A stretch of DNA of 64,000 bases from Bradyrhizobium erythrophlei (GCF_900129505.1 NZ_LT670818.1:5737001-5801000); one strand, 5' to 3'; shown: positions 1 through 8,038, counted from the first letter of the stretch. Numbers and translations are program-made. Notes: generated from the sequence alone by a model not told the origin.

Positions 1-243
1 ACCTGGCGATTTGAGATTGCGAAGCCCGGCCAGTCCCGCGGCGTTGTAACGGTGCACCCAGTCCCGCAAGGTCTGACGGTCCATGCCGCAGGTTTCGGCC
101 GCCGTTTTGCGGTCCGAGCCATCGAGCACCAGCGCAAGCGCGAGTATCCGACGCGCCGCGGCGCTATCCTTCTCTCCTGTCGCTGCCTTGCGAAGCTCCC
201 AAGCCGTCAGATCAAACCGGGTGATCGATACCGCCGCTCCCAT
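1..243 (-). CDS. IS630 transposase, N-terminal part (partial)
   Basis: The first 81 codons of an IS630-type transposase run off the left window edge. The start is the ATG at 243, preceded by a purine-rich stretch equivalent to that of the 42 kb copy. The visible part is the helix-turn-helix DNA-binding region, with the motif AETCGMDRQTLRDWVHRYN. The DDE catalytic domain is not in the window. Sequence differs slightly from the 42 kb copy (for example around residues 10-20), so the copies are related but not identical. Confidence 0.85.
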   Translation of the reverse strand, partial: MGAAVSITRFDLTAWELRKAATGEKDSAAARRILALALVLDGSDRKTAAETCGMDRQTLRDWVHRYNAAGLAGLRNLKSPG

Positions 244-331
244 CGATGCCGCTCCTCTCAAAAGCCAGCATCGAGTCAGAGTTTCCCTGATTCGGGAATC
301 CCTAACGAGTCACAGTTTCGGGCCGTTGGTA
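1..331 (-). mobile_element. IS630-family element, partial copy cut by the window edge
   Basis: This is the 5' part of an insertion sequence whose other copy lies at 42010-43175 in the opposite orientation; the two can be aligned over the whole segment with only scattered differences. The outer end reads gggccgttgg followed by TA at 330-331, the same terminal repeat and TA junction as the complete copy. IS630/Tc1 elements typically duplicate a TA target. The rest of the element lies outside the window to the left. Confidence 0.88.
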
Positions 332-584
332 TAATAGTGCGAAAGCGAATTTTGCCGAGATGTTCCACATGGGGAATAGCTCCATAATCAAATTCACAAG
401 AACCCGAATGCGTGTTTGACCGATCTAGGTTCGCAATCGAAGCGCACCAGCGCTGCTGACAAGAATCGGGTTACAGTCGTAACAAGCTGGATTGGCGCTG
501 GCCCTTGCAAGCTCACCCGCGAGCGCGAGATCACGGCCTTACTTCTGGGTGCATCCGGACGAGGAAAGGTGAGGACGGCCAGTT

Positions 585-854
585 TTAGCAACCGCGGCAA
601 ATGCCTTTGACCATTCGGTCAAGCGCCGCGTTCTCGCGATTGATTGGATCATTCGGATCACCCAGGTTCTTCTCGTCGGGCACTTGATCGACCCGCGGTT
701 GGCGGTGGCCGACTGGTGCCCGCAGCAATCGGCTGTCCGGGTTCGTCGATTGAGGAGGTGGTGCGGATGAATTTCCCAAACCAACCGTTTGCGCAACCGC
801 CACCGAAGTATCGATCACGGCCAGCAACGCTATCGTCGCGATCAGCTTTCGCAT
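585..854 (-). CDS. small secreted protein of unknown function
   Basis: The 89-residue product begins MRKLIATIALLAV, a typical signal peptide with a likely cleavage after the VAVAQ segment near residue 22. The mature part is Pro/Asn/Asp-rich and ends in a CRGC motif that could form a disulfide or carry a metal. I chose the ATG at 854 because GGGAG lies just upstream and the signal peptide starts there; a longer reading to 878 adds eight residues without a better ribosome site. It is likely exported to the periplasm. No family recognised. Confidence 0.65.
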   Translation of the reverse strand: MRKLIATIALLAVIDTSVAVAQTVGLGNSSAPPPQSTNPDSRLLRAPVGHRQPRVDQVPDEKNLGDPNDPINRENAALDRMVKGICRGC

Positions 855-1125
855 GATGGATCTCCCGAGTTGGGACACCCCCTCTCACGATTCATGGTAG
901 CGGGGAGATTCGACTACAAGGTGCCCAAACCTCACGTTTCGTTCAGATGTTCGAAGCGCGCCGGCGCCGAACGGCCAGAAAGCGGAACCGTCAGCGGCAG
1001 GCGTCTCACGCAAGACGACTGAGGCGATAGCGAGTTCGCACTTATCCACAGCTTCCGCGGCGTCCGGGACTTTGTTCTGGCACCGCGGAGGTCCAAACTC
1101 ACCCTATGGTTGAGTGGAGGCCGTG

Positions 1126-1425
1126 ATGGTAAATCTCGACGAACTGTATCGCAATCTTGAGGGAAAAGAGCAGGAGATCGCCGTTGTGTACGCAAGCGCC
1201 ACGGGTCGAAACATTACTAATCTCTCCGAAGGCGAACGCTTTAGGTTGGAAGCAGAGGTCGGCGAACTGATCGAAGAGGCAGAGGAAGCCCTCATAGATG
1301 ACGAGATGGTGGAAGAGTGGAGAGCACGCGACGAGAGGCTTGCCGCCACGCCGATTGGTCGGCTCATACTTGAGCGCCACGAGATTGAAGAGAAGATTTT
1401 GGACGAGTTAGAAGACCAAAACTGA
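1126..1425 (+). CDS. acidic helical protein of unknown function
   Basis: The 99-residue product is very acidic and predicted helical throughout, with heptad-like stretches (EAEVGELIEEAEEALIDDEMVEEW). It has no signal peptide, membrane segment or cysteine. The ATG at 1126 follows GTGGAGG at 1114-1120 with five-base spacing, so the upstream in-frame GTG at 1114 is probably part of the ribosome site rather than the start. The strong negative charge suggests a protein-binding role, but that is only inference. It stands alone between non-coding stretches. Confidence 0.6.
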   Translation: MVNLDELYRNLEGKEQEIAVVYASATGRNITNLSEGERFRLEAEVGELIEEAEEALIDDEMVEEWRARDERLAATPIGRLILERHEIEEKILDELEDQN

Positions 1426-2132
1426 AAATAGCGGTCGACGGGGCTGCCTCGCTTCGTGCCGGGCTGCCTTTTCGCTCCCCAGGCGGGCCCGCAGCCACCA
1501 CGCTGGCGAGCCCTGCGCTGGCGCCGTTCATGCTTCGGGCCTAATCCGTTTGCTGTTTCGAGGTGATGGTGCTGCAAATACGCACCGCCCTGAACATGTT
1601 GCGCGGATTAGCGCTCGCGGTCACAGCGCATGAGCGGGCTTTTCTCTCGCCGTCTCGGACCGGTGTTCTCGTGGTGGAACACCCGTTTCCAATGGCGTGT
1701 CTTTAATCGTCAGCGGGAATGCGAGATGGTTCTCGGACTAGGCGTCATGAGTAAACCCCGGCGCTGCCAGCCCCGAGCCGGGGCCATTTTCGTTTGAACC
1801 TTTCTCTGGTCTGCACAGACAGATCATCGCCGGGGGATTGCTCGTTCCGGACCCAAACCAACGCCACCAGGCATTATTCGGCTCGGTGGCGTTGTGCATT
1901 TCGGTGGCCTACGCATTTGCGAGCCAATAGAAACGGCCCCAGCTGGGGGAAGCTGAGGCCGCCTTAATAGAGCTACCTTGTGCCGGTGGTCTAAGCCGGC
2001 ACGGTTCACCAAGACGCCAACCGGCGATTCGTTCCCGGAACCTCAAATCGTGAGTGGCACTGGCGAGTCCTAGCGGTGTCTCGATTCGTTTTGAGAGACC
2101 GGCCGGCCCATGACGGCCCGCAACTCCAGGAC
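1426..2132. other. non-coding stretch
   Basis: No convincing reading frame was found. It holds a GC-rich hairpin at 1756-1790 and, near 1870-1905, a segment (gcattattcggctcgg and what follows) that is similar to one near 22413-22450. That suggests a short dispersed repeat, but the role is unknown. Confidence 0.4.
1756..1790 (+). terminator. possible intrinsic terminator
   Basis: A CCCCGGC / GCCGGGG stem (1756-1762 and 1777-1783) is followed by CCATTTTCGTTT. The T-run is interrupted, so this is a weak candidate. No gene ends immediately upstream on the plus strand. Confidence 0.28.
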
Positions 2133-2306
2133 TCACCAGCGGCCTTCGTAGAGTCGGGGAGGGCTGATCTGCGGCGAGGGTGGAAGTTCAAATTCCTGGA
2201 ACGCGATGACTGCAACCAGTTCGCATTCGTCGCAAAGGAAAAATCCAGAGTCGGTCTCGATCGTCGCGCAAGCGATCTGGCAGGCGTCGCAAACCCTACA
2301 TCGCAT
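2133..2306 (-). CDS. possible small zinc-binding protein
   Basis: The 57-residue product starts MRCRVCDACQIACATIE and continues FFLCDECEL, giving two CxxC pairs about 20 residues apart, the layout of a small zinc ribbon. The C-terminal third is Pro-rich. No strong ribosome site precedes any of the clustered ATG codons (2318, 2309, 2306), so the start is uncertain. The cysteine spacing is the main support, and other small zinc ribbons occur in this window. Confidence 0.42.
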   Translation of the reverse strand: MRCRVCDACQIACATIETDSGFFLCDECELVAVIAFQEFELPPSPQISPPRLYEGRW

Positions 2307-2607
2307 GATCATCAGCAAGTCCGGTCACAGTGCTCTAAATGGCTAACGCATTGCGCGTGCGCAGGTTCAAACTCGCGGCAATCGATTTGCAGACACGGCC
2401 GGTTTGGGGGAATTTAGGTTTATTCGCTAAGTGATTGATTTGGTTGGCTCTCCGGGCTGGATTCGAGAGATGCCCTTAACGTGTTGAAATAGCAGCATTA
2501 TATCCAACGGCACTTCTCAGAAGGCCCACAAAAAGGCCCACAGGGACCGTCGAGGGCAGGGCGCTTTCTGAAAATATATTTTTGATTCCGGCCCCGCCCG
2601 CGCTTCA

Positions 2608-2982
2608 ATGGCCACATGCCCGTCCCCCCAACTCACCCGCCGCCGATCTCCGGACCACCAACACGAACGGTGGGAGATTTATTTCGGCGACATTCGCGCC
2701 GGGGTGATCTCGGTGCGCAGCGGCAATCCGCGTGACACCGATCTATGGGAGTGGTGTTGCGGGTTCTATCCCGGCTCGCATCCGGGCGAGTGCAGTGGCG
2801 GCACGGCGGCAACCTTCGACCAAGCCCGCGCGGACTTTGAAGCCGCTTGGCGGCTGTTCCTCGCCAACCGGACCGAGGCGGACTTTCAGGCGTGGCGAGA
2901 TCATAAGGCATGGACAGCGGAGAAGTATCGGCGCTTTGATCGCGGCGAGCGTATGCCGCATGACTGGCGGCCGGGCCAATGA
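2608..2982 (+). CDS. module gene A, copy 1 (unknown function)
   Basis: The 124-residue product carries the core HERWEIYFGDIRAGVISVRSG, then WEWCCGFYPGSHPGE, then FDQARADFEAAWRLFL. The same succession of motifs is found at 63450-63881 and in a broken copy at 21943-22394, so this is a three-copy paralogous family here. No signal peptide or membrane segment is visible. The layout (short strands, then a helix with ADFEAAW) suggests a small cytosolic alpha/beta fold. The C-terminus is shorter than in the other copies, ending MPHDWRPGQ where they continue into a CFCGE segment. Function is unknown. Confidence 0.68.
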   Translation: MATCPSPQLTRRRSPDHQHERWEIYFGDIRAGVISVRSGNPRDTDLWEWCCGFYPGSHPGECSGGTAATFDQARADFEAAWRLFLANRTEADFQAWRDHKAWTAEKYRRFDRGERMPHDWRPGQ

Positions 2983-3012
2983 AAGGTTGTTGAGCCCACA
3001 AAAAGGTGAGCG

Positions 3013-3258
3013 ATGACATGGCACACCAATGAAATAGAAGCCGCGACCGTCATGATTCAGGATGGCGACCGCGACATCGGATCGATCCATCGCAGAGCCG
3101 GGCGATGGCACGTCGAGGTGTTATGGCAAGGCCCCGGCGGCGATCTCAAAGGCGACTTCGCGGAGTATGCCTCGGCGCTCGCGTTCGTCGAAGGTGTGCA
3201 GAAAACCATCACCGCAGTCGAATCGATGCTGGCAAAATACAAAGAGCGACGGCGATGA
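3013..3258 (+). CDS. small protein next to module gene A
   Basis: The 81-residue cytosolic product starts MTWHTNEIEAATVMIQDGD and has a central RRAGRWHVEVLW beta-rich part followed by a C-terminal helix ending in KYKERRR. The ATG follows GGTGAGCG. It lies 30 bp behind gene A and directly ahead of the B/C remnants, so it was probably co-transcribed with the module. No counterpart is seen at the other two module loci. No family recognised. Confidence 0.58.
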   Translation: MTWHTNEIEAATVMIQDGDRDIGSIHRRAGRWHVEVLWQGPGGDLKGDFAEYASALAFVEGVQKTITAVESMLAKYKERRR

Positions 3259-3265
3259 CCATGCT

Positions 3266-3331
3266 TCCGATCTGGACCCTGCCGGAACCTATGTGAATTT
3301 CACGTCTGCCGGTGCGGAGCTGTTCGCCTGA
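3266..3331 (+). pseudogene. module gene B, C-terminal remnant
   Basis: The last codons encode GTYVNFTSAGAELFA and a stop, matching the end of intact gene B at 5322-5582 (GTYVKFTPAGAELFA) and of the copy at 63190-63450. Upstream the homology stops abruptly near 3284. The TGA overlaps the ATG of gene C by one base (TGATG), the same junction found in the intact module. This is the tail of a lost B gene. Confidence 0.72.
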
Positions 3332-3627
3332 TGGTGAAGGGGTGGCGACGGCCTTTTGAGGACCCGATCCCCTTGCCGCGCGGTCGGGCGCTCGTCACGC
3401 TCAGGGACGCGGCGGAATACATCACCAAGCTTCCGAAGGCTGAGCACGACGCCCCGGAATGGCAGGCGGCAATGGAAGCCCTGCTCTTGGTCGCGGAGTC
3501 TGGCGGCCCGACCATGTTCGCCCGGATCGGCGTCATGCGGGCGCTAAATCGGCAGGTCGAGCGGGTGTTCATTCCCGAACGGAAAGAAACGCATTGGGGA
3601 AAGCGGAAGCTGGCGCGGGATCAATGA
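3331..3627 (+). CDS. module gene C, complete copy
   Basis: The 98-residue product has a conserved RPFEDPIPLPRGR opening, then LVTLRDAAEYITKLPK, then a helical MEALLLVAESGGPTMFARIGVMRALN block, and a basic tail WGKRKLARDQ. Related sequences are at 62963-63190 (without the tail) and 21745-21895 (tail only). The start overlaps the stop of the B remnant (TGATG), which fixes the start codon. No membrane or secretion signal. The family is one I associate with Bradyrhizobium relatives; its role is unknown. Confidence 0.7.
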   Translation: MVKGWRRPFEDPIPLPRGRALVTLRDAAEYITKLPKAEHDAPEWQAAMEALLLVAESGGPTMFARIGVMRALNRQVERVFIPERKETHWGKRKLARDQ

Positions 3628-3705
3628 GGGGCCGCGCCGCCCCTGACCGCGACGTTCTTTCTGGCGTGTCTTGCGGCTATGGAAGGGTGTGGCGCTGGAG
3701 GAAAT

Positions 3706-4188
3706 CTAGTGGTGCTGGCGCGCAAAGATACTGAACAAATATCCTGCGCGGTAGACGGCGGCTGCGGTCCAGCACGAAGCCGCCAACCAAATCGCGATGT
3801 ATATCGCGTGCAAGGAATGAGGCTCTGGCGCCTCTTTGATGACCATTCCCGGCACAGAAGCGAGTGCCAAGCCCGCGCTCAACCCGGCAGCAATAACCAC
3901 GTAGGTCAGCATCTGCCGATAATAGATGCTTTTCTTTGCCCTGCCGATAAATCCAGATTCCGTGGTGAGGAGAAAGGTATAAATGGCGAGTCCAAAACCT
4001 GCGGTCACCGTGGCAAGCGTAAAAACAGCAACGAAAATATTCTCGATTGCCCATTCTTTGGCGTGCAATTGGTGCAGCCAATTAGGAGCATACAGATACC
4101 CCACCGCTAAGCCGACGGCGCAAGCCGCGAGCGGGTAAACCCGCTCCCATTGGAGCGCTATACGGCCAACCAAGGCGGTCATTTTCAT
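3706..4188 (-). CDS. four-helix membrane protein, partner of the next gene
   Basis: The 160-residue product has four predicted membrane segments at about residues 19-36, 48-73, 91-115 and 127-152, joined by short loops, with little soluble mass. It has no cleavable signal peptide and no transporter motif I can name. Its ATG overlaps the stop of the upstream gene (ATGA), so the two genes are probably translationally coupled and their products work together. A small multi-pass membrane protein coupled to a larger cytosolic protein is a layout shared with some phage-defence systems such as Kiwa, but no sequence similarity to KwaA was noticed. Function not established. Confidence 0.72.
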   Translation of the reverse strand: MKMTALVGRIALQWERVYPLAACAVGLAVGYLYAPNWLHQLHAKEWAIENIFVAVFTLATVTAGFGLAIYTFLLTTESGFIGRAKKSIYYRQMLTYVVIAAGLSAGLALASVPGMVIKEAPEPHSLHAIYIAIWLAASCWTAAAVYRAGYLFSIFARQHH

Positions 4189-5072
4189 GATCCAAAGTGC
4201 TTGAGCAAATACGGCAGTCGAGTATCAAATTCAGACTTCAGAAATTCGCGGCGGATATTGTAGTTCTTTTCAACGCTGACGTCAGAAAGCTCTAACTCCG
4301 CGCGGCACTTCAGGTGCTCTTCCAGAAAATCAATGTTCCGGCCTTCGTCATCGTTGGTCGGATCGGCCTGAACTTCCAGCTTATCTATGTCGGCGCCCGA
4401 GTTCAGAAGCGCGTTTATCTCACGCTTGGTATTTTCGAAGTCGAGAAACCGCTTCTTTCTCTTTTCCCTGCCAGCCTTCACTGTGATGGATAATTCTAGG
4501 CCATTGAAGGCCTCTGCCAGCAGTCGCGCTCCTCGCGCCGAAGCTAATCCTTGATCGTCCAGAGCTTCAAGGTTTGGAGGTGACGCAAACGAAACTGTGA
4601 AGCCTCTCAGTTTCCGATCCTTGAAGCGATCCAGCGCGTCCTGACGCAGGATAGGCTCAAAGAAATAGGTCCCGGCACCATTCAGCAGAGTTCGAATGTA
4701 CAGCGTGACCCGGTTCGGGGTTGCTGAAAGAATATTGGTTTGCAGTAGCATAATAGAGGTCGGTCGATGGAACCTGAAAGCACAGATATGCCCAAGACCT
4801 TGATCCCTGTCGAGTTTGATCGGTTCTAGACCTAACGGGCCGTCCTGAGGCGGGATGTTATCCATTTGCTTTCGGCTGAATTGCCCGTCAACGTATTCGC
4901 CGTCTGCTTCACAACGTTCAACACGGAGCATCACGCCACCGCCCAAGTCCCGCTCCCGACTAAGAACGGGCTGGCCCATCTGTGCCAGCAACGTATCGGC
5001 AAAATCCGGCAACATCCCCTTCTCAGGCGTAGCCCGATAAAATCGAGCTGAAACAATTGCGTCCGTGGCCAT
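4185..5072 (-). CDS. cytosolic protein of unknown function, coupled to a membrane protein
   Basis: The 295-residue product starts MATDAIVSARFYRATPEKG at the ATG at 5072, preceded by GGGGGAG. Frames further upstream run into the divergent B gene and look non-coding. The N-terminal third is beta-rich (VSARFYRA, GGVMLRVERCE), the middle has NRVTLYIRTLL and KLRGFTVSFASPP, and a charged helical segment KAGREKRKKRFLDFENTKREI sits near residue 225. The C-terminus ends LKSEFDTRLPYLLKHFGS. No signal peptide or membrane segment. It resembles what I recall of the DUF6731 group, but I cannot confirm that. It forms a two-gene unit with the downstream four-helix membrane protein, and the pair is bounded by B/C fragments in direct orientation. 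Confidence 0.68.
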   Translation of the reverse strand: MATDAIVSARFYRATPEKGMLPDFADTLLAQMGQPVLSRERDLGGGVMLRVERCEADGEYVDGQFSRKQMDNIPPQDGPLGLEPIKLDRDQGLGHICAFRFHRPTSIMLLQTNILSATPNRVTLYIRTLLNGAGTYFFEPILRQDALDRFKDRKLRGFTVSFASPPNLEALDDQGLASARGARLLAEAFNGLELSITVKAGREKRKKRFLDFENTKREINALLNSGADIDKLEVQADPTNDDEGRNIDFLEEHLKCRAELELSDVSVEKNYNIRREFLKSEFDTRLPYLLKHFGS

Positions 5073-5321
5073 CTCTCCCCCAAGCCCTTTCGGGGAGCAT
5101 GCCACAACTGCCGCGAATTCAACAGAGTTGTTACAACCTAACATACGGATTTGTGGCGTTTGCGCCATAATACGGGTGGAAAGTGTCCCCGATCCCGCCC
5201 GGCGCAAGGAGATCATCGGGCGGGACCGAAGACCAGCAAGGGCCGTTGATGTCCGCCCGATCTCCACAGACAGCAAGCAGCCGACAGTTCCCTTTCCCGC
5301 CGATCCTGCTATTCCGACCCG
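5073..5321. promoter_or_regulatory. divergent intergenic region
   Basis: This 249 bp lies between the divergently oriented membrane/cytosolic pair (minus) and gene B (plus), so it must carry the promoter for the pair. An imperfect palindrome tggcgtttgcgcca near 5155-5168 is followed by taatacgg. It could be an operator, but nothing proves it. Confidence 0.3.
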
Positions 5322-5582
5322 ATGAAATTCGTTTCGCCGAGCCACTTCGCTGATCCCGACAGCGCCGCCCGTAAGCTGGTTGAGATCGCCAACGCGGCCG
5401 AGGCGGTACAAGATGGCCGCATTTACATTGAGCTGATCAACGGCCCCTTTCTCAAAGAAGGCGGCACGCCGGACCAGTTCCGAGCCGCCCTCGCGCGCGC
5501 AACCACGTTAGGTTGGCTGTTGCGGCACGAATCCGGGACCTATGTGAAGTTCACGCCTGCCGGTGCCGAGCTGTTTGCCTGA
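5322..5582 (+). CDS. module gene B, complete copy
   Basis: The 86-residue product starts MKFVSPSHFADPDSAARKL, continues DGRIYIELINGPFL, and ends in LRHESGTYVKFTPAGAELFA. The N-terminal helix plus beta-hairpin end is reminiscent of a small winged-helix-like fold, but that is inference. The copy at 63190-63450 agrees along the whole length. Its stop overlaps an ATG (TGATG) that opens a gene-C remnant, preserving the B-C junction. Cytosolic; function unknown. Confidence 0.7.
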   Translation: MKFVSPSHFADPDSAARKLVEIANAAEAVQDGRIYIELINGPFLKEGGTPDQFRAALARATTLGWLLRHESGTYVKFTPAGAELFA

Positions 5583-5611
5583 TGGCGGCCAAGGGATGGC
5601 AGCACCTGTGA
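5582..5611 (+). pseudogene. module gene C, N-terminal remnant
   Basis: After the TGATG junction the reading frame gives MAAKGWQHL and a stop. This resembles only the start of gene C (MVKGWRRPF at 3331); the rest is missing. Together with the B tail at 3266-3331 it shows that two B-C junctions flank the 3.3-5.3 kb segment. Confidence 0.55.
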
Positions 5612-5695
5612 ATAGCCGGGAGAAGGTCGCAATCCCCGTATCACCACCCTGCATTGTGTCATCTTGGGTGAAACCCCGATTCGCAGGAGCGCAGA

Positions 5696-5920
5696 GTGGC
5701 TAACGACGGCATCAATTTCGACTGGAACGATCAAGCGGGCATTGCTGTAGGTCAGCAAGACGCCATCGCAGTGTATGCAAACGACAACGGTGATCTCGTC
5801 CTCCGCCGACAAAAAGATTGGAATGAGGAAGAGGATAGCGTGATCGTCGTCGCCCCGGCCTTCGCGCGCCAACTCATTGAAGCCATGGAGCGCACCTTAA
5901 AGGAAATGCAATTGAAGTAG
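5696..5920 (+). CDS. small acidic protein of unknown function
   Basis: The 74-residue product starts at a GTG (5696) preceded by CAGGAGC. The N-terminal half is beta-rich (INFDWNDQAGIAVGQQDAIAVY), the centre is acidic (KDWNEEEDSVIVV), and the end is an amphipathic helix (RQLIEAMERTLKEMQ). No export signal. It ends eight bases before the next ATG, so the two genes form an operon. Function unknown. Confidence 0.62.
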   Translation: MANDGINFDWNDQAGIAVGQQDAIAVYANDNGDLVLRRQKDWNEEEDSVIVVAPAFARQLIEAMERTLKEMQLK

Positions 5921-5928
5921 GTGGCAAT

Positions 5929-6303
5929 ATGGCCAAGTCAGTGCGAGAGGTACCTACCGATCTCTTTATCCGCGCCAACAACGCGGCAGCCGACGGCCCC
6001 CGTGGATTCGAGAATGCTACGATCTCAATCATCAAGGCGCTTTCCAAAGAGGCAAGTGCCGATGATCTGCTTGCAGTGACCTACCGTCTGCAAGCCTTGG
6101 CTAAACTTACTCAAGGCGGTGACATCTCTGGCCTGACAATGAATTTGCATGGTCGCGAGTATAAGCTGATCAACGAAGCAGCGCTCAAGGCCGCAGCAAC
6201 CTGTCCGCTGGCCCTGCGCGGTAAATTCGGAGAAGTTGAATTTGATCGCGAGAAATTTTTGCAGCTTGCCCTGTCTTTTGCGGAGCCCGAAGGCAACGGA
6301 TAG
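5929..6303 (+). CDS. hypothetical cytosolic protein, second gene of a small operon
   Basis: The 124-residue product starts MAKSVREVPTDLFIRANNAA and is mostly helical, with LLAVTYRLQALAKL and FDREKFLQLALSFAEPEG near the end. AGGTGG precedes the ATG. It directly follows the small acidic gene and is itself followed 37 bp later by a membrane-anchored protein, so all three may be one transcript. No family recognised. Confidence 0.62.
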   Translation: MAKSVREVPTDLFIRANNAAADGPRGFENATISIIKALSKEASADDLLAVTYRLQALAKLTQGGDISGLTMNLHGREYKLINEAALKAAATCPLALRGKFGEVEFDREKFLQLALSFAEPEGNG

Positions 6304-6340
6304 ACGCACAGGTATTTTGTGGCGACCAACGGAGCGATGA

Positions 6341-6904
6341 GTGAAAATTCCCACGGGAACAATCGAGCTGCTGACGTTAGCACTTGTCGTCACCACTGCC
6401 ATCTATGCCTACTTCAACTATTTAATGGCGAAACGAAACGGTGAAATGGTTGCGCAAATGAAGGCGCAGCATGAGAGCTTTCTAGCTCCGGTGATCGCCG
6501 TTGCAATCAAAATCAAACATCGCAGCATGATGTGCCTCTTGGTAAACAACCGGGGCCAGTCTCCTGCAAACAACCTGAGGCTTTCGCTTGATCAAGACTT
6601 TCATCAGTTCGGGAACTCGCCGGCAGAAAGCAACCTTCGCAACTTTCCAATGTTTCAAGAGACGATACCGTCATTCTCGCCCGGTGAAGAATTGTTTACG
6701 TTCATGGTGCAGGGCCATGAGCTTAATGATTTGACCCCCAAAAACTTTTTTGTCCGCGCCAAGTATGAGTTCGGCGGCAAGACCTACGACCAATCGCACA
6801 GCATTAATTTGGCGGCCTACTTTCGCACTTCACAAGATCGCGATGAATTGCTGGACGAAGCCCAGAAGATCAGCAAAGCCCTGGAAGACATTGCTAGAAA
6901 GTGA
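6341..6904 (+). CDS. membrane-anchored protein of unknown function
   Basis: The 187-residue product starts at a GTG behind GGAGCGATGA. One membrane helix (about residues 9-29) is followed by a short linker and a soluble domain whose beta-rich core (CLLVNNRGQSPANNLRLSL and FFVRAKYEFGGKTYDQSH) resembles a small immunoglobulin-like or beta-sandwich fold. A C-terminal helix (DRDELLDEAQKISKALEDI) closes the protein. The topology would place the soluble domain in the cytoplasm. A comparable layout appears at 31135-31920. Function not known. Confidence 0.62.
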   Translation: MKIPTGTIELLTLALVVTTAIYAYFNYLMAKRNGEMVAQMKAQHESFLAPVIAVAIKIKHRSMMCLLVNNRGQSPANNLRLSLDQDFHQFGNSPAESNLRNFPMFQETIPSFSPGEELFTFMVQGHELNDLTPKNFFVRAKYEFGGKTYDQSHSINLAAYFRTSQDRDELLDEAQKISKALEDIARK

Positions 6905-7057
6905 TCGGGGCGCCGTGCTATCCGCGATCTGATACGGAGAGGACGCCTAACGCCGCGATGCGGCGCGTTTGCGCTTAATGACACATCACAGGCATTGCGC
7001 TGCCTCCGTTTGTACCAGAAGCGGCCCTGAGGATAGTCGGTAGGATTACTTTGCCGC

Positions 7058-7414
7058 TTGAGGAGTTCGCGCCATTCGCAATCCGCGGCGCTCTCCCTCG
7101 GGACGCCAGCTTTCGTGCAGGCACAAGGAGCAGCACCCTCGCAATCCGGGGCACAGAAACCACCCGCTCAGTCCAGCACGGTCATACGGAGCATACAGGT
7201 TGTCGACGTCAAGGACCTGCAACCGGCCGTGCGCTCGAAGGTCGATGAGATCGTTGCGCAGACAAGCGAGAAAGATATTCAGGCACTTCGCAAGTCTATT
7301 GACGCGAGCCCTGAGGTGGCAGCCGCCCTCAAGGCCAAGGGCCTGAATTCGTCACACGTCGTTGCCATCAACGTCGCTGACGGCGTCCTGACGATGTTTA
7401 CGAAGACAGCTTGA
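7058..7414 (+). CDS. secreted protein with possibly damaged signal peptide
   Basis: The 118-residue product has ALSLGTPAFVQAQG near residues 11-24, which looks like the end of a signal peptide, but the residues before it (MRSSRHSQSA) are not hydrophobic enough. The only in-frame start is TTG at 7058. A frameshift upstream may have destroyed the original N-terminus. The mature part has a helical DLQPAVRSKVDEIVAQTSEKD segment and ends in VADGVLTMFTKTA. No family recognised. Confidence 0.5.
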   Translation: MRSSRHSQSAALSLGTPAFVQAQGAAPSQSGAQKPPAQSSTVIRSIQVVDVKDLQPAVRSKVDEIVAQTSEKDIQALRKSIDASPEVAAALKAKGLNSSHVVAINVADGVLTMFTKTA

Positions 7415-7447
7415 AATCAGGATTACTAAACTAACGTGGAGAGCCAC

Positions 7448-7660
7448 ATGCGGGATAGTCGGGCAGGCAGCTTTCGAAAGTTCGCCGTTATCGCTGTGGC
7501 GTTCATCCTGGCGGTTGCTATCCTCACTTGGGGACCGTGGAACAGTACCCATGTTGCGCCTAATCCCGGACCGAGCGGAACACCGGGATCGACGACGCTA
7601 GACCAGACCCCACCGCCAGCCGACGGTCCCTCAGAGGCCACCACAGGGGCGGCGCGCTGA
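7448..7660 (+). CDS. small single-pass membrane protein with Pro/Thr-rich tail
   Basis: The 70-residue product has one membrane helix (FAVIAVAFILAVAILTW) and a periplasmic Pro/Gly/Thr-rich tail ending ATTGAAR. The ATG at 7448 sits eight bases behind GGAGA. Small proteins of this layout are common in rhizobia and are usually unannotated. It lies 33 bp behind the secreted-protein gene and may be co-transcribed. Confidence 0.6.
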   Translation: MRDSRAGSFRKFAVIAVAFILAVAILTWGPWNSTHVAPNPGPSGTPGSTTLDQTPPPADGPSEATTGAAR

Positions 7661-7856
7661 CCGCACCTTTATCAGCCACTTGTCAGATGCTTCTCGGCTT
7701 CGCGGGCGTAGCTTCCATTCATTCGAGCATTTTAGGAGCATTTTGCCGAGCGGTCCTGATGGGACGTTGCCTGGTATTCGGCCGTCTCGCGCCAGAGCTT
7801 AACGGCTGTGCCTTGGGCTTGACTCTGGGTCAGGGCTCCGAACTGAGGGCAACGCC

Positions 7857-8038
7857 ATGTTAGACAAACAAAAGCAGGGTCCGCAGTGCACCGCCTGCGG
7901 TTCTCCGATGAAGTTGTCGGCAATCGAGCCGAGCGCGCCGGGCCAAGACTGCGAACGTTTACTTGCCCACAATGTAAAAGCGTTCAGCGGCACATCGAAA
8001 GTACGGTGACTGGGGCTTGGTTAGCGCCAAAGCAGTAA
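7857..8038 (+). pseudogene. small zinc-ribbon gene broken by one frameshift
   Basis: The first frame gives MLDKQKQGPQCTACGSPMKL, then SAIEPSAPGQD. Shifting by one base at about 7951 restores LRTFTCPQCKSVQRHIEST and an ending VTGAWLAPKQ with stop at 8036-8038. The joined product has two CxxC pairs separated by the segment IEPSAPGQDLRTF, the same plan as the intact gene at 14890-15072. Without the shift the protein ends after SGTSKVR and lacks the second CxxC. It is a pseudogene or holds a sequencing error. Confidence 0.6.

Noticed and set aside
3706..5072. Naming the pair KwaA/KwaB
   Set aside because: Only the general layout is similar; I see no motif that ties the larger protein to DUF4868, so no gene symbols were given.
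4185..5411. 408-residue version of the cytosolic partner protein
   Set aside because: The extra 113 N-terminal residues overlap gene B and the divergent promoter region and have a composition unlike the rest; the ATG at 5072 with GGGGGAG is preferred.
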